Shown one piece after another: positions 5,970 through 8,447 of a stretch of 8,447 bases of DNA; positions within the stretch are counted from its first letter, which is position 1; every line of letters starts with the position of its first letter. The notes beneath the pieces are model-generated. The model was not told the DNA's origin. It worked only from the letters and a program-made list of their open reading frames with translations, and searched no databases. The position numbers and the translations under genes were made by a program. Source of the DNA: Chloroflexota bacterium (GTDB lineage: Bacteria; Chloroflexota; UBA6077; FW602-bin22; JACQUS01); assembly GCA_016210125.1 (NCBI GenBank), contig JACQUS010000130.1:1-8447 (forward strand). The letters are read 5' to 3'.

Positions 5970-6089
5970 ACCTCACCCCCTGGCCCCCTCTCCGACTCGG
6001 AGAGCGGGAGCAGAGCGGACGGGGAGCCCAGAGGTCGCCTTCGGCGACCTCTGGGAACCGTTTCCGGGGTGGGGTGGGGCAGGCGCCCG
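5970..6089 (+). repeat. Dispersed palindromic intergenic repeat, copy 1
   Basis: Begins with an A+C-rich CCTCACCCCCTGGCCCCCTC, then a 7-bp dyad CTCTCCG-ACT-CGGAGAG (5988-6004), a long perfect hairpin (6027-6055), and GGGTGGGGTGGGGC-A-GGCGCCCG (6067-6089). The last part and the hairpin pattern recur at the right end of the window, which is why I call it dispersed. Similar CTCACCCCC-CTCTCC repeats are familiar to me from Chloroflexota intergenic regions; that is recollection, not a search. Confidence 0.6.
6027..6055 (+). repeat. Perfect 13-bp hairpin with TTC loop
   Basis: CCCAGAGGTCGCC (6027-6039) pairs perfectly with GGCGACCTCTGGG (6043-6055) around a TTC loop. It is very stable, but no T-run follows (GAACCGTTTCC), so it is not a standard intrinsic terminator. 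It may still stabilise or end the Nramp-stress protein transcript. It belongs to the dispersed repeat. Confidence 0.75.
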
Positions 6090-6116
6090 CAAGGCCATTT
6101 TCACAGGAGTAAGAGG

Positions 6117-7037
6117 ATGTTCGACCGCCTGCGGCGCCTGAAAGTCGGCGTGCGCCGCACCCACGACTCCTTCTTCGGCCGCATCGCCGGCCTGTTCGGC
6201 AGCCACGCCGTCGACGAGGCGCTCTGGACCGATCTGGAGGAGTTGCTGATCTCGGCCGACGTCGGCGTCACCGTCGCCGAGCAGCTCGTCGAGATCCTAC
6301 GCGAGCGCGTCGAGAGCGAGCACGTTCGCGACGGCGAGCACGCGCGCGCGCTGCTCCAGGCGGAGCTTGTCGCGCTGCTGGAGCCGGCCGCCGGCCGCGG
6401 CGAGCTGAATCTGGCCGCCGACCGGCTGAACATCCTCTTGGTCGTGGGCGTCAACGGCAGCGGCAAGACGACCAGCATCGCCAAGCTGGCGCACTACCTG
6501 AAGAGCCAGGGCTACGACGTCGCCCTGGCGGCTGCCGATACCTTCCGCGCCGCGGCCATCGACCAGCTCAAGGTCTGGGGCGAGCGCGTCGGCGTGCCGG
6601 TCATCGCCCACCAGCCCGGCGCCGACCCGGGAGCCGTCGTGTACGACGCTATCGAGGCCAGCCGCGCGCGTGGCCACGACGTGTTGATCGTCGACACGGC
6701 CGGCCGGCTGCACACGAAGTACAACCTGATGGAAGAGCTGAAGAAGGTCGTGCGCATCGCCGGCCGGCTCGACCCCAGCGCGCCGCACGAGGTGCTGCTG
6801 GTGCTGGATGCTACCACGGGCCAGAACGCCATCGCGCAGGCGCAGCACTTCACCAAGGCCGTCGGCGTCACCGGCCTCGTCCTGGCCAAGCTCGACGGCA
6901 CGGCCAAGGGCGGCGCAGCCTTCGCCATCGTCGACGACCTCGGCCTGCCGATCAGGTTCGTCGGCACCGGCGAGCGGCTCGGCGACCTCGCGCCGTTCGA
7001 TCCCGAGTCGTTCGTGCAGGCGCTGTTCGCGGACTAG
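6117..7037 (+). CDS. ftsY: Signal recognition particle receptor FtsY (SRP GTPase)
   Basis: A 306-residue protein. Residues 1-95 are the helical N domain and 100-306 the GTPase G domain. Motifs in order are GVNGSGKTT (111-119, P-loop), DTFRAAAIDQ (141-150, insertion-box region), DTAGR (193-197), DATTGQ (231-236), AKLDGTAKGG (257-266, base recognition, Ala for the common Thr) and GTGERLGDL (283-291, closing loop). FtsY docks ribosome-SRP complexes at the membrane and hydrolyses GTP with Ffh during membrane-protein insertion. GTGE-LGDL and the short N-terminus favour FtsY over Ffh, which would also carry a Met-rich M domain. The acidic A domain of E. coli FtsY is absent, as in many other phyla. 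ATG 6117 is chosen because AGGAG lies 7 bases upstream and the N domain starts there; the open frame extends further upstream only through the repeat. Confidence 0.96.
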   Translation: MFDRLRRLKVGVRRTHDSFFGRIAGLFGSHAVDEALWTDLEELLISADVGVTVAEQLVEILRERVESEHVRDGEHARALLQAELVALLEPAAGRGELNLAADRLNILLVVGVNGSGKTTSIAKLAHYLKSQGYDVALAAADTFRAAAIDQLKVWGERVGVPVIAHQPGADPGAVVYDAIEASRARGHDVLIVDTAGRLHTKYNLMEELKKVVRIAGRLDPSAPHEVLLVLDATTGQNAIAQAQHFTKAVGVTGLVLAKLDGTAKGGAAFAIVDDLGLPIRFVGTGERLGDLAPFDPESFVQALFAD

Positions 7038-8332
7038 TACGACACGCTCCGCGCGGCCAGGGCGCCCATGCGGCTCGGCGGCGTGATGCGCAGGCAGACC
7101 GCCGCGGCGACGAAGCCGAGCAGCGCCGCGGCCAGGAACGCCGCCGCGTAGTCGCCCATCCAGACACGCACGACGCCAGCGCCGGCGGCTGCGGCCGCCG
7201 CGCCGAGCTGGTGGCTGAAGAACACCCAACCGAAGATCGTGCCGATCGAGCGCCGCCCGAAGCGGTCGGCGGTGAGGGCCACCGTCGGCGGCACCGTGGC
7301 GATGAAATCGACCCCGTACACGATGGCGAAGATGCTCAGCCCCAGCCCGTCATGCACCCACGGGAGGAAGACCAGCGAGACGGCGCGCAGGCCGTAGTAG
7401 ATCGCCAGAAGGCGCCGCGGATCGTGGCGGTCGGTCAGGTAGCCGGAGGCGGTCGTGCCGACGACGTTCATGGCCCCGACGAGCGCCAGCGCGCCGGCGG
7501 CCTCGTACTCGGTGAAGCCGTGCTCGACGGCGTGTGGGATCAGGTGTGTGCCGATGAGCCCATTGGTCGTGAAGCCGCAGACGAAGAAGCTCCCGGCCAG
7601 CAGCCAGAAGTCGCGGCTGCGCAGCGCTTTGGCCAGCGGCGTCACCGGGCCCGCCGCCGTCGGTGCAGCAGTGCTGGCCACGGCGCCATAGGGTCTCAGG
7701 CCGACGTCGGCCGGGTCGCTGCGCATGAGGAGGGCCGCCAGCGGCAGGACGGCGAGCGCGAGCAGTGCGGCAAGCGGGAGGAGCGCCGCGCGCCAGCCGA
7801 AGGCCAGCGTGAGGCCCATCATCGCGGGCACGAAGACGAGCTGGCCGGCCGAGATACCGGCGGCCAGCAGGCCGGTCACGAAGCCGCGCTTGGCGACGAA
7901 CCAGCGGTTGGCGACCGATGCGCCCATCACCGTCGCCAGCGCGCCACTGCCCAGGCCGACGACGACGCCCCACCAGAGGTGCATCTCGACCAAGGTGGTC
8001 ATGAAGATCGTCGCCGCAGAGCCGAAGGCGGTCAGGAGGATCCCGCCGAGCATCACCCGGCGCACGCCGAGCCGGTCCATCAGCCGGCCGGCGAAGGGGC
8101 CGGCCAGCCCGTAGGTGAAAAGGCTGACGGCGACGGCAGCGGCCGTCTCGGCGCGGTTCCAGCCAAACTCGAGCTCCAGCGGCTTGATGACCACGCCGGG
8201 GGCTTGGCGCAGGCCGGCCGAGACGAGCATGGCTAGCAGCGTCACCCCGACGACGACCCACGCGTAGTGGACGCCGCTCCCGGATGCCAGCCGCACCACC
8301 CAACCGGGGCGCGCCTGCTTCGTCACGGCCAT
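7034..8332 (-). CDS. MFS transporter, monocarboxylate/oxalate-formate antiporter-like
   Basis: A 432-residue membrane protein with about twelve hydrophobic spans in two halves, joined by a hydrophilic loop near 204-240. The MFS loop 2-3 signature is GRLMDRLGVRRV (82-93), and the matching loop in the second half is GYLTDRHDPRRL (297-308). The opening HYAWVVVGVTLLAM and GWNRAE resemble transporters of the monocarboxylate porter and oxalate/formate antiporter groups, so an organic anion is the likely cargo; the exact substrate is unknown. ATG 8332 is chosen because GGAGG lies about 10 bases upstream, with GAGG nearer. The alternative ATG at 8383 would add 17 hydrophilic residues encoded across a hairpin and has only a weak ribosome site. 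It is convergent with ftsY and the stop codons overlap. There is no functional link to ftsY. Confidence 0.88.
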   Translation of the reverse strand: MAVTKQARPGWVVRLASGSGVHYAWVVVGVTLLAMLVSAGLRQAPGVVIKPLELEFGWNRAETAAAVAVSLFTYGLAGPFAGRLMDRLGVRRVMLGGILLTAFGSAATIFMTTLVEMHLWWGVVVGLGSGALATVMGASVANRWFVAKRGFVTGLLAAGISAGQLVFVPAMMGLTLAFGWRAALLPLAALLALAVLPLAALLMRSDPADVGLRPYGAVASTAAPTAAGPVTPLAKALRSRDFWLLAGSFFVCGFTTNGLIGTHLIPHAVEHGFTEYEAAGALALVGAMNVVGTTASGYLTDRHDPRRLLAIYYGLRAVSLVFLPWVHDGLGLSIFAIVYGVDFIATVPPTVALTADRFGRRSIGTIFGWVFFSHQLGAAAAAAGAGVVRVWMGDYAAAFLAAALLGFVAAAVCLRITPPSRMGALAARSVSY

Positions 8333-8346
8333 GTCCTCGTCGCCTC

Positions 8347-8369
8347 CAACGCGCGGCGGCCGCGCGTTG
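8347..8369 (-). repeat. 10-bp hairpin next to the MFS ribosome binding site
   Basis: CAACGCGCGG (8347-8356) and CCGCGCGTTG (8360-8369) are perfect inverted arms around CGG. It sits immediately upstream of the GGAGG assigned to the MFS start at 8332. It could be an operator or an RNA hairpin affecting translation. Its position in a leader supports the shorter MFS start. Confidence 0.5.
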
Positions 8370-8395
8370 CTTCTTGGACCCATTTCCGTTGTCGA

Positions 8396-8447
8396 CGGGC
8401 GCCGCGCCCCACCCCACCCAGGGAGACATGCAGAGGGGCGAAGCCCC
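8396..8447 (-). repeat. Dispersed palindromic intergenic repeat, copy 2 (cut by window end)
   Basis: Read on the minus strand: GGGGC-TTC-GCCCC hairpin (complement of 8435-8447), TCTG, 11 unrelated bases, GGGTGGGGTGGGGC (complement of 8406-8419), GC, and GGCGCCCG (complement of 8396-8403). Copy 1 has the same order: TTC-loop hairpin, TCTG, 13 bases, the same 14-base G-rich string, one base, the same GGCGCCCG. The stems differ in sequence but are base-paired in both. The element continues beyond the right edge. Confidence 0.6.

Larger units (their letters stand above)
5827..6116. other. Non-coding spacer between the stress protein gene and ftsY
   Basis: These 290 bases hold no supported gene. 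The first part (5827-5969) shows no clear feature; a TTGACG at 5859-5864 has no matching -10 box. The second part is the dispersed repeat with two palindromes and a G-rich tract. The ftsY ribosome site AGGAG is at 6105-6109. Small reading frames crossing this spacer follow the repeat and are not supported as genes. Confidence 0.7.

Noticed and set aside
6027..6055. Intrinsic terminator for the Nramp-stress protein operon
   Set aside because: The stem is strong but no T-run follows, and a related hairpin occurs in the other repeat copy upstream of the MFS gene, so it is better explained as part of the dispersed repeat.
5936..6112. Small open frame through the spacer containing LTPWPPL
   Set aside because: It only follows the dispersed repeat; such frames recur wherever this kind of repeat occurs and have no domain or independent support.
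5751..6116. N-terminal extension of FtsY by 122 codons
   Set aside because: The added residues are translated from the stress protein's 3' end and the dispersed repeat. The AGGAG-ATG at 6105-6119 and the normal start of the N domain mark the real start.
7211..8236. A 341-codon open frame on the plus strand opposite the MFS gene
   Set aside because: Composition is that of a shadow frame (Arg/Glu/Gly/Gln-rich), while the opposite strand encodes a well-formed twelve-span transporter.

Overview
This is a G+C-rich bacterial window with short intergenic gaps, ATGA-type gene overlaps and strong GGAGG-type ribosome binding sites. The organism is most likely a member of the Chloroflexota (a Thermomicrobia-like or uncultured lineage). 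That placement is an inference. It rests on base composition, on a dispersed repeat (around 5970-6089 and 8396-8447) that resembles intergenic repeats I associate with Chloroflexota, and on the gene content. I see no taxonomic marker that settles it.

Left part, minus strand (1-3206). A three-gene operon reads right to left. It encodes a Tat-exported two-domain multicopper oxidase (MCO) with lipoprotein features, then a ZIP-family metal transporter with an extra N-terminal extracytoplasmic domain, then a membrane-anchored single-domain cupredoxin. The gaps are 12 nt (MCO to ZIP) and 31 nt (ZIP to cupredoxin). Beyond a 244-base gap (169-412) with no supported gene, a secreted or membrane-anchored protein starts and runs off the left edge.

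Centre (about 3195-3430). A divergent control region separates the MCO operon from an Nramp (MntH-type) metal transporter on the plus strand. It contains a good sigma-70-type promoter for the MCO operon, a perfect CRP/FNR-type palindrome, a TTAG-N6-CTAA dyad over the predicted start of transcription, and two copies of one 18-bp element (17 of 18 identical). The two copies face outwards, one toward each divergent gene. The Nramp gene overlaps by four bases a gene for a tandem universal stress protein. Read together, 413-5826 looks like one metal-handling locus: extracytoplasmic copper-dependent oxidation plus two kinds of divalent-metal import, perhaps under shared control. The metal (Fe, Mn, Zn or Cu) cannot be read from the sequence.

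Right part (5827-8447). A 290-base spacer holds palindromes and a G-rich tract belonging to the dispersed repeat, and leads into ftsY, the signal recognition particle receptor. Convergent to ftsY is an MFS transporter of the monocarboxylate/oxalate-formate type. The two genes share the palindrome CTAG for both stop codons. A second copy of the dispersed repeat lies upstream of the MFS gene at the right edge, so each convergent gene has a copy in its 5' region in the same sense orientation. No tRNA, rRNA, CRISPR array, transposase or prophage gene was seen.
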